Below, in pieces: positions 35,417-44,023 of a stretch of 64,000 bases of DNA (within the stretch, counting starts at the first letter, position 1; the number at the start of each line of letters is the position of its first letter). The notes beneath the pieces were generated by a model, which was given only the letters and a program-made list of their open reading frames with translations, searched no databases and was not told the DNA's origin. Source of the stretch: Bacillota bacterium (GTDB lineage Bacteria > Bacillota > Clostridia > Lachnospirales > Lachnospiraceae); the NCBI GenBank assembly GCA_023420935.1, contig JAEZUR010000086.1, positions 19,560-83,559 on the forward strand, written 5' to 3'. Position numbers and translations under genes: made by a program.

Positions 35417-36700
35417 TTACTTATAATCTAACATGGAAATCTCATCGGAAAGTTTATGAATATACTGACGTAAAATATGTATACAATCTTGTTCCTTTGC
35501 CACTCCTCGTACAATATCTTCCGCCAATGCCTTGCAAGTTGGAGCTCCACACGAGCCACAATCAAGACCAGGAAATTTCTCCAGTAATTCCTCCACTGTA
35601 GCCATCATCAAAATGCTTTCTGTCATATTGTCACCCAGCTTAAATACTGGTTCGTACTCTACTGGATCTGTCCAAAAGGCATTATAGCCCTTTAAACTCA
35701 TATGATTACAGGCTACCGGCATATATTTTCTTAAGCTTTTCAACTTTACCTTTGCTACATATGGGTTCTCAACGGTTAATACTCCTCCAACACAACCACC
35801 ACTGCACGCATTTAGTTCAATAAATTCCAAGTTTGAGAATTTCTGATCCTCTAAGTCCTCTAACACTCGTATCACATTTTCAATTCCATCCGCAGCCAAA
35901 TAGCTATCGGTTAACAGACCTCCTGCTTCGCCACCACTTCCACCCCAACTAAGACCGATCTTACCTGAGATAGAAATATCCAAAACATTGCCCTGTTGCA
36001 CCACTAACTTCATTGCATTTACTAATCTTGGATAAACATCTTTAATTGCCAACACAGCGTTCACGTCACTTTTGGCAAGACCCAACGGTTGCTTTACTGC
36101 AGTTACTTTTGCTGGACAAGGTGATATAAAAACAATCCCTATTTTGTCAGGTGACAATCCTGTCTTCTCTACTGCTTTTTTCCTTGCAATTTGCGCTGCC
36201 AGATCAATTGGTGCCTGAATTGGAAGTAAATGTTCAATTAAATTAGGAAAACGCACACGAATTAAACGAACCACAGACGGACACGCAGTGCTGATAATCG
36301 GCCACTGCTCCTTGTGTTTTTCCACATAATCTCTAGATAACTCTGATATTAATTCAGCTGCCCCACTCACTTCATATACATCGTCAAATCCCATATATTT
36401 CAATGCATTTAGAACAATATTTACATCATCCAGATTGTTAAATTGTCCATATAAAGAAGGTGCGGGTAATGCAACCGTATACTCGTACTCCTTCATAATA
36501 TCCATTTTGTCATAAGTGGCTAATTTTGCATGATGGGGGCATAGCCTGATACATTCCCCGCAGTCAATACAAAATTCTTTCGTTATGACTGCTTTTCCAT
36601 CTCTTACTCGAATCGCTTGTGTAGGACATCTTTTAATGCAGTTGATGCAACCTTTACATAAGCTTTCATCCAGTCGAACGGAAGTAAAAAATTTATCCAT
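35417..36700 (-). CDS. [FeFe]-hydrogenase-like Fe-S protein, atypical L1 motif
   Basis: A 427-residue protein with two N-terminal [4Fe-4S] motifs (CKGCINCIKRC and CIDCGECIRLC), a hydrogenase-like domain and a C-terminal four-cysteine domain (LDCGSCGAPTC). The H-cluster motifs are altered: L1 TACPSV (about 137) where hydrogenases have TSCCP, so the proton-shuttle cysteine is Ala; L2 SPCPAKV without the usual Met and Glu; L3 NACSGGCVGG. The four ligand cysteines remain. No PAS domain. It lies between an RsbW-like ATPase and two DRTGG genes, so a sensory or electron-transfer role is more likely than H2 production. Confidence 0.82.
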   Translation of the reverse strand: MDKFFTSVRLDESLCKGCINCIKRCPTQAIRVRDGKAVITKEFCIDCGECIRLCPHHAKLATYDKMDIMKEYEYTVALPAPSLYGQFNNLDDVNIVLNALKYMGFDDVYEVSGAAELISELSRDYVEKHKEQWPIISTACPSVVRLIRVRFPNLIEHLLPIQAPIDLAAQIARKKAVEKTGLSPDKIGIVFISPCPAKVTAVKQPLGLAKSDVNAVLAIKDVYPRLVNAMKLVVQQGNVLDISISGKIGLSWGGSGGEAGGLLTDSYLAADGIENVIRVLEDLEDQKFSNLEFIELNACSGGCVGGVLTVENPYVAKVKLKSLRKYMPVACNHMSLKGYNAFWTDPVEYEPVFKLGDNMTESILMMATVEELLEKFPGLDCGSCGAPTCKALAEDIVRGVAKEQDCIHILRQYIHKLSDEISMLDYK

Positions 36701-36772
36701 CTTCCCTTCTCCTCTCCTTATGTCAGCCTTTATATTACTTGTACATTCAGCATAGTTATATTTATGTTTCTA

Positions 36773-37198
36773 TCATGATACATATACTTTCATTGTAACA
36801 GTTGTTCCAACACCAATTACTGTCTGGATATCCATTTCATCTGAATATTTTTTCATATTTGGAAGTCCCATACCCGCTCCAAAACCAAGTGCTCGAACAT
36901 TATCAGGCGCAGTAGAATAGCCTGCCTGCATTGCTAACTCAATATCTTGTATACCGGGTCCTTTATCCATTAATACCATGGTAATATTTTCAGGAGAGAT
37001 AATCACGTCAATCGTCCCCCCATCCGCATGTATTACCATATTAATCTCACCTTCATACATAGATATTGCTACTTTACGAATGGCTTCCGGACTAACCCCC
37101 ATTTGCTTTAGCTTACTCTTTACATCACTAGAGGCCTCCCCCGCTCTGGTAAAGTCATCCGGTGAAACCACGTACTTTAAATTCATTGTATGATTCAA
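36773..37198 (-). CDS. RsbW-like anti-sigma/HATPase protein
   Basis: A 141-residue GHKL ATPase of the anti-sigma type. The N-box is in SMYEGEINMVIH, G1 in MDKGPGIQD and G2 in GFGAGMGLPNM. No histidine-kinase dimerisation domain, so it acts as a serine kinase or binding switch. The listed start is a TTG overlapping the previous stop (TTGA), 7 bases after GGGGG; the next in-frame ATG is 37186. With a PP2C-type phosphatase nearby at 27933, the parts of a partner-switching pathway are present, though no STAS anti-anti-sigma gene is in the window. Confidence 0.85.
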   Translation of the reverse strand: MNHTMNLKYVVSPDDFTRAGEASSDVKSKLKQMGVSPEAIRKVAISMYEGEINMVIHADGGTIDVIISPENITMVLMDKGPGIQDIELAMQAGYSTAPDNVRALGFGAGMGLPNMKKYSDEMDIQTVIGVGTTVTMKVYVS

Positions 37199-37545
37199 TG
37201 GGATGCACCCCCACTTAAGCCTTTTTCATAAAGTATACCGCAAGCAGAAAACATTCTATGACCAGTACAAAGAAGTGGGATTCCACGTTCGTTTGCCAGT
37301 TCAATCATGCTCTCATCTGGATGCTTACCTCGAACAAAAACAATACAAACAATATCCATCATTTCAGCAGTTCGTATTACCTGCGGGTTACATAGACCAG
37401 TTAATAACACAGATTGATCTTTCACAAAAGCAAGTACATCACTCATCATATCGGATCCACAAGCAGTATGAACTTCCTTTTCCATGTGTTCTTCCCCACA
37501 AATTACTCTCGCTCCAAGTATTTCTTTTATATCATTTACGGTCAT
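37195..37545 (-). CDS. DRTGG-domain protein
   Basis: A 116-residue single-domain DRTGG protein (LGARVICGEEHMEKEVHTAC, then GSDMMSDVLAFVKDQSVLL). It is the first gene of the minus-strand regulatory operon and overlaps the next gene by 4 bases. Paralogous to the protein at 34996. The promoter must lie in the divergent region shared with the first hydrogenase operon, so the two operons may be co-regulated. Confidence 0.8.
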   Translation of the reverse strand: MTVNDIKEILGARVICGEEHMEKEVHTACGSDMMSDVLAFVKDQSVLLTGLCNPQVIRTAEMMDIVCIVFVRGKHPDESMIELANERGIPLLCTGHRMFSACGILYEKGLSGGASH

Positions 37546-37750
37546 TAAAATAAACCTCCCTTATTTAAGCAATTTGTACATATCACACTCTTTTTCATAA
37601 TAAATATAGTATAACATTGACAAAATTTATTTTCAATCTATTTTCAAGTGATTTTCGGTAAATATCGTCAAGAATTTAACATTCTAGATTCCAAATCATT
37701 TCTATATTATCTCATTATTACATATTTTATACACAAAATGGCTTGTTTTT

Positions 37751-37826
37751 TTGTTAAATATGTATATTTTGTAATAAATTTACTTGCTATTTTTTTCACA
37801 CTACAGTATTATTGTTAAATATATAT
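37751..37826. promoter_or_regulatory. Repeated TTGTTAAATAT sites upstream of hydrogenase operon 1
   Basis: TTGTTAAATATGTAT (37751-37765) and TTGTTAAATATATAT (37812-37826) share 14 of 15 bases and stand 61 bases apart in the divergent region. TTGTTAA is the half-site of the Rex operator. Complete Rex palindromes are not seen here. Confidence 0.45.
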
Positions 37827-37852
37827 CACTTGTGGATTTTTCACTTGTTTCG

Positions 37853-37861
37853 TGCTATAAT
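37853..37861 (+). promoter_or_regulatory. Extended -10 promoter of hydrogenase operon 1
   Basis: TGCTATAAT: the TATAAT hexamer (37856-37861) with TG one base upstream, 67 bases before the first gene. A matching -35 at 17 bases is not evident, usual for extended -10 promoters. Confidence 0.6.
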
Positions 37862-37927
37862 CAAAGATGTTTTTGAACAGTATATTTAGCTGGTCGATTG
37901 TTAATTATTAATCAAGGAGGTTTGATG

Positions 37928-38422
37928 ATGAGTTCTCAGAAAAAAACAGTTCCTTTTGCAGGCAGTAAAGAGCAAGAGGCAGAACTTTTGAAGGTCATTG
38001 CAGAGCACAAAGATGACAGAGGTGCATTAATGCCCGTACTTCAAAAGGCGCAAGACATTTACGGTTACTTACCAATTGAAGTTCAAACAATCATTTCTAA
38101 TGAGATGGAAATTCCATTAGAAAAGGTATACGGAGTAGTTACATTCTATTCCCAATTTTCACTTAATCCAAAGGGAAAATTCAAAATATCAGTTTGTTTA
38201 GGAACCGCTTGTTATGTAAAAGGATCCGGTGATATTTATGACAAGCTTATGGAAAAGCTTGGTATTGAAGGTGGAGATTGTACACCTGATGGAAAATTTT
38301 CACTTGATGCATGCCGTTGCATCGGTGCTTGCGGTTTAGCACCTGTACTTACTGTTAATGAAGACGTTTATGGACGTTTGACTGTAGATGACATTGATGA
38401 TATTTTAGCAAAATATCAATAG
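37928..38422 (+). CDS. NuoE-like [2Fe-2S] subunit of hydrogenase 1
   Basis: A 164-residue protein of the 24-kDa NADH-dehydrogenase subunit type (HydC of multimeric hydrogenases). A helical N-terminal part precedes a thioredoxin-like domain with the four cysteines in SVCLGTACYVKG (two) and DACRCIGACG. Two ATGs stand together (37925 and 37928); the second has AAGGAGG 7 bases upstream. It transfers electrons between the NAD(H)-oxidising subunit and the hydrogenase. First gene of a five-gene operon. Confidence 0.92.
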   Translation: MSSQKKTVPFAGSKEQEAELLKVIAEHKDDRGALMPVLQKAQDIYGYLPIEVQTIISNEMEIPLEKVYGVVTFYSQFSLNPKGKFKISVCLGTACYVKGSGDIYDKLMEKLGIEGGDCTPDGKFSLDACRCIGACGLAPVLTVNEDVYGRLTVDDIDDILAKYQ

Positions 38423-38434
38423 GAGTCTCTATCT

Positions 38435-38992
38435 ATGATGACAGAAATTTCTCTTAATGTACTTGATGTTGCAGAAAATTCCGTTCGTGCCAATGCCACA
38501 CTAATTGAGATTAGCATTGCAGCGGATACAACGCAGGATGAACTTGAGGTTCTGATAAAGGACAATGGATGCGGCATGACAAAAGAGCAAGTCGCAAGTG
38601 TGGAAGATCCCTTTTTCACCACTAGGACAACAAGAAAAGTTGGTCTTGGAATACCATTTTACAAGTACGCTGCTTTAAGTACGGGTGGTGCCTTTTCTAT
38701 AGATTCTACCCCCGGAGTTGGAACTTGTGTTAGAGCAATGTTTCGTCTTTCCCACATTGATCGAATGCCATTGGGCGATATGACAAGTACCATTCATGCA
38801 CTCATTACATTAAATGCAAAGATAGATTTTATATATACTTATCGCATCGACGACAGAAATTTTAGTCTAGACACTAGAGAATTCCGCGAAATATTAGGTG
38901 ATGTTCCCTTTCATAACCCGGAAGTTTCTACCTATATAAAGGAATATCTAGCAGAACATAAAAACGAAGTAGATAATGGAACTATTTTATAA
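38435..38992 (+). CDS. HATPase (GHKL) protein of hydrogenase operon 1
   Basis: A 185-residue protein whose first 110 residues are a GHKL ATPase: N-box LDVAENSVRANA, G1 IKDNGCGMT, G2 RKVGLGIPF. No sensor or dimerisation domain. The C-terminal 75 residues are not recognised. Such a gene sits between the NuoE- and ferredoxin-like genes of hydrogenase operons in several Clostridia, which suggests it regulates or assembles the complex. The start has two adjacent ATGs; 13 bases separate it from the previous stop. Confidence 0.85.
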   Translation: MMTEISLNVLDVAENSVRANATLIEISIAADTTQDELEVLIKDNGCGMTKEQVASVEDPFFTTRTTRKVGLGIPFYKYAALSTGGAFSIDSTPGVGTCVRAMFRLSHIDRMPLGDMTSTIHALITLNAKIDFIYTYRIDDRNFSLDTREFREILGDVPFHNPEVSTYIKEYLAEHKNEVDNGTIL

Positions 38993-39045
38993 CATATGCA
39001 GGAAGCGGATAACGCTTATGCTAAAACAAAGCAGGAGGATATCAC

Positions 39046-39420
39046 ATGAAATCTCTAGAAGAATTAAAAGCAATTAGAGAGAAAATGCAAGGTCAAGTAG
39101 GACTCCGTTCTGAAGGTGATTCACAAACAAGAGTTGTTGTAGGTATGGCAACTTGTGGAATTGCTAGTGGAGCAAGACCAGTATTAACTGCATTTTCAGA
39201 AGCAGTACATGCTAAAAATTTAGATAACGTTGTTGTAACTCAGACTGGTTGTATTGGTCTTTGCCAATATGAGCCAATCGTTGAAATAATGGAACCTGGT
39301 AAAGATAAAGTTACTTATATTAAAATGACACCAGAAAAAGTAATTGAAGTTGTAGATAAACACCTGATTCGCGGCAATGTGGTTAATGAATATACCATAA
39401 GTAGCAGTGAAATCAAATAA
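39046..39420 (+). CDS. Thioredoxin-like [2Fe-2S] ferredoxin
   Basis: A 124-residue protein. After a charged helix (about 1-25), the thioredoxin-fold ferredoxin domain has cysteines at about 37 (MATCGIASG) and in TGCIGLC (about 69-73). Two additional cysteines expected for the cluster are not all seen in the usual first position, so the cluster may be atypical. The ribosome site is AGGAGG. It probably passes electrons to the NuoF-like subunit, which has a similar N-terminal domain. Confidence 0.85.
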   Translation: MKSLEELKAIREKMQGQVGLRSEGDSQTRVVVGMATCGIASGARPVLTAFSEAVHAKNLDNVVVTQTGCIGLCQYEPIVEIMEPGKDKVTYIKMTPEKVIEVVDKHLIRGNVVNEYTISSSEIK

Positions 39421-39437
39421 TAGGAGGACATAAGATT

Positions 39438-41225
39438 ATGTATCGTTCACACGTTTTAGTCTGCGGTGGAACAGGCTGTGCTTCTTCTGGAAGCCAGAAA
39501 ATCATCACTACACTCCAGACAGAGATTGATAAAAATGGTCTTACTGAAGAAGTTGCAGTGGTTCAAACTGGATGTCATGGACTTTGTGCCTTAGGACCAA
39601 TCGTTCTGATCTATCCAGAAGGAATTTTCTATTCCATGGTAGCAAATGAAGATATTCCTGAAATTGTTTCAGAACATTTATTAAAAGGTAGAATTGTTTC
39701 TCGTCTTGTATACACTGAAACAGTAAAAGAAGAAGGAATTATTTCCTTAAGCGAAACTGATTTCTACAAGAAACAGAATCGTATTGCACTTCGTAACTGT
39801 GGTGTTATCAATCCTGAAAATATTGATGAATATATTGGAACTCACGGATATGAAGCATTAGGAAAAGTATTAACAGAAATGACTCCTGATGATGTTATCC
39901 AGAATATTTTAGATAGTGGACTTCGTGGCCGTGGAGGCGGTGGATTCCCAACTGGTCTTAAATGGAAACTTGCAAAGGGAAATGATGCGGATCAGAAATA
40001 TGTCTGTTGTAATGCAGATGAAGGAGATCCAGGTGCATTCATGGATCGTTCCGTATTAGAGGGTGACCCACACGTTGTATTGGAAGCTATGGCAATCGCA
40101 GGTTATGCAATTGGTGCTTCTCAGGGTTACATCTATGTACGTGCTGAATATCCTATCGCTGTAGATCGTTTAAGAATCGCAATTAATCAAGCAAGAGAAT
40201 ATGGTTTATTAGGAAACAATATTTTCGGAACTGATTTTTCATTTGATATTGATTTAAGATTAGGTGCTGGAGCATTCGTATGTGGTGAGGAAACTGCTCT
40301 TATGACTTCCATCGAAGGAAATCGTGGTGAGCCACGTCCACGTCCACCATTCCCAGCACAAAAAGGACTTTTCCAAAAACCTACTATCTTAAATAACGTA
40401 GAAACTTATGCAAATATTCCATTGATCATCTTAAACGGTCCAGAATGGTTTGCAGGAATGGGTACTGAGAAATCCAAAGGTACGAAAGTATTTGCTCTTG
40501 GTGGTAAAATTAAAAATACTGGTTTAGTAGAAGTTCCTATGGGTACTACACTTCGTGAAGTTGTTGAAGAAATTGGTGGTGGTATTCCAAACGGAAAGAA
40601 ATTCAAAGCTGCTCAAACAGGTGGTCCATCTGGTGGATGTATCCCAATTGATCATTTTGATATTCCAATCGATTATGATAACTTAATCGCAATTGGTTCC
40701 ATGATGGGTTCTGGTGGACTTATCGTTATGGATGAAGATAACTGTATGGTAGATATCGCAAAATTCTTCTTAGAATTTACAGTTGATGAATCTTGCGGAA
40801 AATGTACTCCATGCCGTATCGGTACAAAACGTATGTATGAAATGCTGGATAAAATTACAAAAGGACAAGGAACGCTTGAAGATCTTGATAAATTAGAAGA
40901 ACTTTGCTACTACATCAAGGAAAACTCACTTTGCGGACTTGGCCAGACAGCTCCAAACCCAGTTCTTTCTACTCTTCGTTACTTTAGAGATGAATACATT
41001 GCTCATGTTGTTGACAAGAAATGTCCAGCTGGAGTATGTAAATCACTTCTTTCCTACATAATAATATCAGATAAGTGTAAAGGCTGTACATTATGTGCAA
41101 GAGTATGTCCTAATGGCGCAATTGAAGGAACTGTTAAAGAAGCACATCTTATTATTCAAGATAAATGTATTAAGTGTGGTGCTTGTATGGAGAAATGTAA
41201 ATTTGGCGCAATCGTAAAGAAATAG
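39438..41225 (+). CDS. NuoF-like diaphorase subunit of hydrogenase 1 (HydB type)
   Basis: A 595-residue flavoprotein that exchanges electrons between NAD(H) and Fe-S clusters. In order: a thioredoxin-like [2Fe-2S] domain (CGGTGCASSG and TGCHGLCALG); a NADH/FMN domain with GRGGGGFPTGLKW (about 166-178) and GAGAFVCGEETAL (about 276); an SLBB-type region; the N3-type [4Fe-4S] motif ESCGKCTPCR (about 454); and a C-terminal pair of [4Fe-4S] ferredoxin motifs (CKGCTLCARVC and CIKCGACMEKC). The length and order match HydB of multimeric, possibly electron-bifurcating hydrogenases. Good ribosome site AGGAGG. Confidence 0.95.
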   Translation: MYRSHVLVCGGTGCASSGSQKIITTLQTEIDKNGLTEEVAVVQTGCHGLCALGPIVLIYPEGIFYSMVANEDIPEIVSEHLLKGRIVSRLVYTETVKEEGIISLSETDFYKKQNRIALRNCGVINPENIDEYIGTHGYEALGKVLTEMTPDDVIQNILDSGLRGRGGGGFPTGLKWKLAKGNDADQKYVCCNADEGDPGAFMDRSVLEGDPHVVLEAMAIAGYAIGASQGYIYVRAEYPIAVDRLRIAINQAREYGLLGNNIFGTDFSFDIDLRLGAGAFVCGEETALMTSIEGNRGEPRPRPPFPAQKGLFQKPTILNNVETYANIPLIILNGPEWFAGMGTEKSKGTKVFALGGKIKNTGLVEVPMGTTLREVVEEIGGGIPNGKKFKAAQTGGPSGGCIPIDHFDIPIDYDNLIAIGSMMGSGGLIVMDEDNCMVDIAKFFLEFTVDESCGKCTPCRIGTKRMYEMLDKITKGQGTLEDLDKLEELCYYIKENSLCGLGQTAPNPVLSTLRYFRDEYIAHVVDKKCPAGVCKSLLSYIIISDKCKGCTLCARVCPNGAIEGTVKEAHLIIQDKCIKCGACMEKCKFGAIVKK

Positions 41226-41241
41226 ATGGAGGATTCTAAAA

Positions 41242-42987
41242 ATGGCAAATATTAACATCAAAATAAATGGTGTAGATGTGTCTGCACCTGCAGGCTCAAC
41301 CATTCTTGAAGCTGCCAGATTCGCACATATTGATATTCCAACTCTCTGCTTCTTAAAAGACATTAATGAGATTGGCGCTTGTCGTATCTGTGTAGTTGAA
41401 GTAAAAGGTGCAAGAAGCCTTGTAGCTTCCTGTGTTTACCCAATTAATGAAGGTATGGAAGTATTCACTAATACACCAAAAGTATTAGATTCAAGAAAGA
41501 AAACACTTGAATTAATCTTATCTGATCATGATAGAAAATGTCTATCTTGTGTACGTAGTGGTGACTGTGAATTACAGAAATTATCACGTGACTTAAAAGT
41601 TGATAACGAAGGTTTATATGATGGCGAGAAAAACGAATATGAAATCGATTATACAGCTACTCATATGTACCGTGATAACAACAAATGTATTTTATGTAGA
41701 CGTTGTTCCGCTGTTTGTTCCGAAGTTCAGGCAATCGGTGTAATCGGAGCTAACGAACGTGGATTTAAAACAAATATTGCAAGTCCATTTGATATGGGTC
41801 TTGGTGATACTAGTTGTATATCCTGTGGACAATGTATCGCTGTCTGTCCTACTGGTGCTCTTTCTGAAAAAGATAATACAGATGAAGTATTAGCAGCAAT
41901 TGCTGATCCTGAAAAGTATGTTATCGTTCAGACTGCTCCATCTGTACGTGCAGGTCTTGGAGAAGAATTTGGTCTTCCAATCGGAACCAATGTAGAAGGT
42001 AAAATGGTTGCTGCTCTTCGTCGCTTAGGCTTTGATAAAGTATTTGATACTGATTTTGCAGCTGACTTAACTATCATGGAAGAAGCAAACGAATTCATCC
42101 ACCGTGTACAAAACAATGGTGTACTTCCAATGATTACTTCTTGTTCACCAGGATGGGTTAAATACTGTGAACACTATTTCCCAGAGATGACAGAGAATTT
42201 ATCTTCTTGTAAATCTCCTCAGCAGATGTTTGGTGCAATCACTAAAACATACTATGCTGAAAAAATGGGATTAGATCCTAAAAATATTGTTATGGTCAGC
42301 ATCATGCCATGTACCGCTAAGAAATTTGAAATTGGCCGTGATGATCAAGATGCAGCTAATGTACCAGATGTAGATATCGCTCTTACTGTAAGAGAACTTG
42401 GTCGTTTAATCGACCGCGTTGGTATTAACTTCGTATCACTTCCAGATGAACAATTTGACAATCCACTTGGTATGTCAACTGGTGCTGGTGTAATCTTTGG
42501 TGCTACTGGTGGTGTTATGGAAGCAGCTCTTAGAACTGCTGTTGAAACATTAACTGGAGAACAACTTGGAAACCTTGACTTTACAGATGTTCGTGGTGTT
42601 CAGGGAATCAAAGAAGCTACTTATAATGTAGCAGGTATGGATGTAAAAGTTGCTGTAGCTTCCGGTCTTGGTAATGCTAAAATATTACTTGATAAAATTA
42701 AAGCTGGTGAAGCAGAGTACCACTTCATCGAAATCATGGGATGCCCAGGCGGTTGTGTAAACGGCGGTGGACAGCCACAAGTACCAGCAAGCATTAGAAA
42801 TGCAACTGATATCAGAGCACTTCGTGCCAAAGTACTTTACGATTTAGATGCTTCTATGCCATATCGTAAATCTCATGAGAATCCAGCAATCAAAGAATTA
42901 TACGCTGAATACCTAGAGAAACCAGGCAGCCACAAAGCACACAAAATTCTTCATACATCTTATGTAAAGAGAACAATCAATAAATAA
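41242..42987 (+). CDS. [FeFe]-hydrogenase catalytic subunit 1 (HydA type)
   Basis: A 581-residue H2-forming subunit. The N-terminal [2Fe-2S] domain has CRICVVE; next are His-Cys [4Fe-4S] (HDRKCLSCVRSGDC), two [4Fe-4S] motifs (CILCRRCSAVC and CISCGQCIAVC), then the H-cluster domain with L1 TSCSPGW (about 300-306), L2 MPCTAKKFE and L3 MGCPGGCVNGGG. The small-subunit C-terminal region is fused at the end. L1 has Cys-Ser where CpI-type enzymes have Cys-Cys. Final gene of operon 1; a terminator follows. Confidence 0.95.
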   Translation: MANINIKINGVDVSAPAGSTILEAARFAHIDIPTLCFLKDINEIGACRICVVEVKGARSLVASCVYPINEGMEVFTNTPKVLDSRKKTLELILSDHDRKCLSCVRSGDCELQKLSRDLKVDNEGLYDGEKNEYEIDYTATHMYRDNNKCILCRRCSAVCSEVQAIGVIGANERGFKTNIASPFDMGLGDTSCISCGQCIAVCPTGALSEKDNTDEVLAAIADPEKYVIVQTAPSVRAGLGEEFGLPIGTNVEGKMVAALRRLGFDKVFDTDFAADLTIMEEANEFIHRVQNNGVLPMITSCSPGWVKYCEHYFPEMTENLSSCKSPQQMFGAITKTYYAEKMGLDPKNIVMVSIMPCTAKKFEIGRDDQDAANVPDVDIALTVRELGRLIDRVGINFVSLPDEQFDNPLGMSTGAGVIFGATGGVMEAALRTAVETLTGEQLGNLDFTDVRGVQGIKEATYNVAGMDVKVAVASGLGNAKILLDKIKAGEAEYHFIEIMGCPGGCVNGGGQPQVPASIRNATDIRALRAKVLYDLDASMPYRKSHENPAIKELYAEYLEKPGSHKAHKILHTSYVKRTINK

Positions 42988-43050
42988 GAGTGAAGAACTA
43001 ATAACTTCTAAACAAAGTATTAATAAATAAATTACTGAAATTAGAACCAG

Positions 43051-43086
43051 AAAGAACCCTTTGCATATTGCATTGGGTTCTTTTTA
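43051..43086 (+). terminator. Terminator of hydrogenase operon 1
   Basis: Arms aaagaaccc (43051-43059) and gggttcttt (43075-43083) with T-run, about 65 bases past the HydA stop. Confidence 0.85.
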
Positions 43087-43238
43087 CTTCCCAGATAATA
43101 TCAAATGGTACCTTCACTAAACCATTGCATATCTCATCATATCCCTCCACACCATAATCCTACTAATTAAGCCAACTCTCCACGCTTTTACCTAAACATG
43201 ATGCAGCGGAGAAGATAATCTCATCGACACGGTAAATT

Positions 43239-43363
43239 GGGATAAAAGCGAACTCCTATGAAAAATTTGCGCCGACTGGCCGAGCTCATCTTGTGAAGCG
43301 GAGCGTTCTGAACGAGTGAGGGTAAAGCAAGTCAAATTTATCATAGGTGTTCACTTTTATCCC
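43239..43363. repeat. Long palindromic element C
   Basis: Thirty-base arms (43239-43268 and 43334-43363) match in 27 positions. The core holds AAGCGGAGCGTTCTGAACG. Weaker pairing continues outward to about 43213 and 43389. It is the main content of the stretch between the two hydrogenase operons and has no coding potential. Confidence 0.75.
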
Positions 43364-43420
43364 GCTACACACTTCATGGAATTATCCCCCCTCCCCAATC
43401 ATGTATTTTTGGAGATACAT

Positions 43421-43438
43421 TTGATAATTTATTAACAA
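43421..43438. promoter_or_regulatory. Candidate Rex operator of hydrogenase operon 2
   Basis: TTGATAATTTATTAACAA matches the Rex consensus TTGTTAA-N4-TTAACAA in 13 of 14 fixed positions. Rex represses fermentation and hydrogenase genes until NADH rises. It lies 5 bases before the likely -35. Confidence 0.7.
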
Positions 43439-43443
43439 TCTTC

Positions 43444-43472
43444 TTGCTTTCTTATTGCAGAAATGATATCAT
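43444..43472 (+). promoter_or_regulatory. Candidate promoter of hydrogenase operon 2
   Basis: TTGCTT (43444-43449), 17-base spacer, TATCAT (43467-43472), 62 bases before the first start codon. Confidence 0.5.
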
Positions 43473-43534
43473 TTATATTGTCAAAAATTTATCAATCTAT
43501 TTCAAATTATGACGAATTAGGAAGGAGAAGTATA

Positions 43535-44023
43535 ATGTTAACGCAAGAAGAAATTGCAAAAGTAGACCAAGTACTACAAGCACATGACTATCAGAAAACT
43601 TCTGTTATTGCAATTATGCAAGATATTCAAAAGGAATATCGTTATTTACCAGAAGAAGTTTTGTGTTATATTGCGAAAGAACTTAAGGTAAGTGATGCTA
43701 AAATATATGGGGTAGCAACCTTCTATGAGAACTTTTCCCTTGAACCAAAAGGAAAATACGTAATTAAGGTTTGCGACGGAACTGCTTGCCATGTAAGAAA
43801 GTCAATTCCAATTCTAGAAGAATTCCGAAAAGTATTAAGCTTATCTGAAACCAAACCAACTACCGAAGATATGTTATTTACGGTAGAAACCGTTTCCTGC
43901 CTTGGAGCCTGTGGTTTAGCGCCAGTATGTACTGTAAACGATAAAGTATATCCTGCCATGACGCCTGCTAAAGCTTCAGAGCTTATCAATCAGTTAAGGG
44001 AGGAAGCAGCAAATGAGAATTAA
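43535..44023 (+). CDS. NuoE-like [2Fe-2S] subunit of hydrogenase 2
   Basis: A 162-residue HydC-type protein; start ATG 43535 with AAGGAG 8 bases upstream, the earlier in-frame ATG at 43463 lacking one. The cysteines are in KVCDGTACHVRKS and TVSCLGACGLAP. N-terminal helices (YLPEEVLCYIAKEL) are as in NuoE. It differs from its paralogue in operon 1 by a longer linker before the second cysteine pair. Its end overlaps the next gene by 11 bases. Confidence 0.92.
   Translation: MLTQEEIAKVDQVLQAHDYQKTSVIAIMQDIQKEYRYLPEEVLCYIAKELKVSDAKIYGVATFYENFSLEPKGKYVIKVCDGTACHVRKSIPILEEFRKVLSLSETKPTTEDMLFTVETVSCLGACGLAPVCTVNDKVYPAMTPAKASELINQLREEAANEN

Noticed and set aside
37898..37915. Rex operator overlapping the ribosome site of hydrogenase operon 1
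   Set aside because: Only the left half fits TTGTTAA; the right half has two mismatches in seven, and the site is far downstream of the promoter. Mentioned only as a weak site.
39046..39420. Frameshift or truncation of a larger NuoE/NuoF gene
   Set aside because: The protein has its own start, ribosome site and full thioredoxin-like domain, and a separate ferredoxin of this length is usual in such operons.
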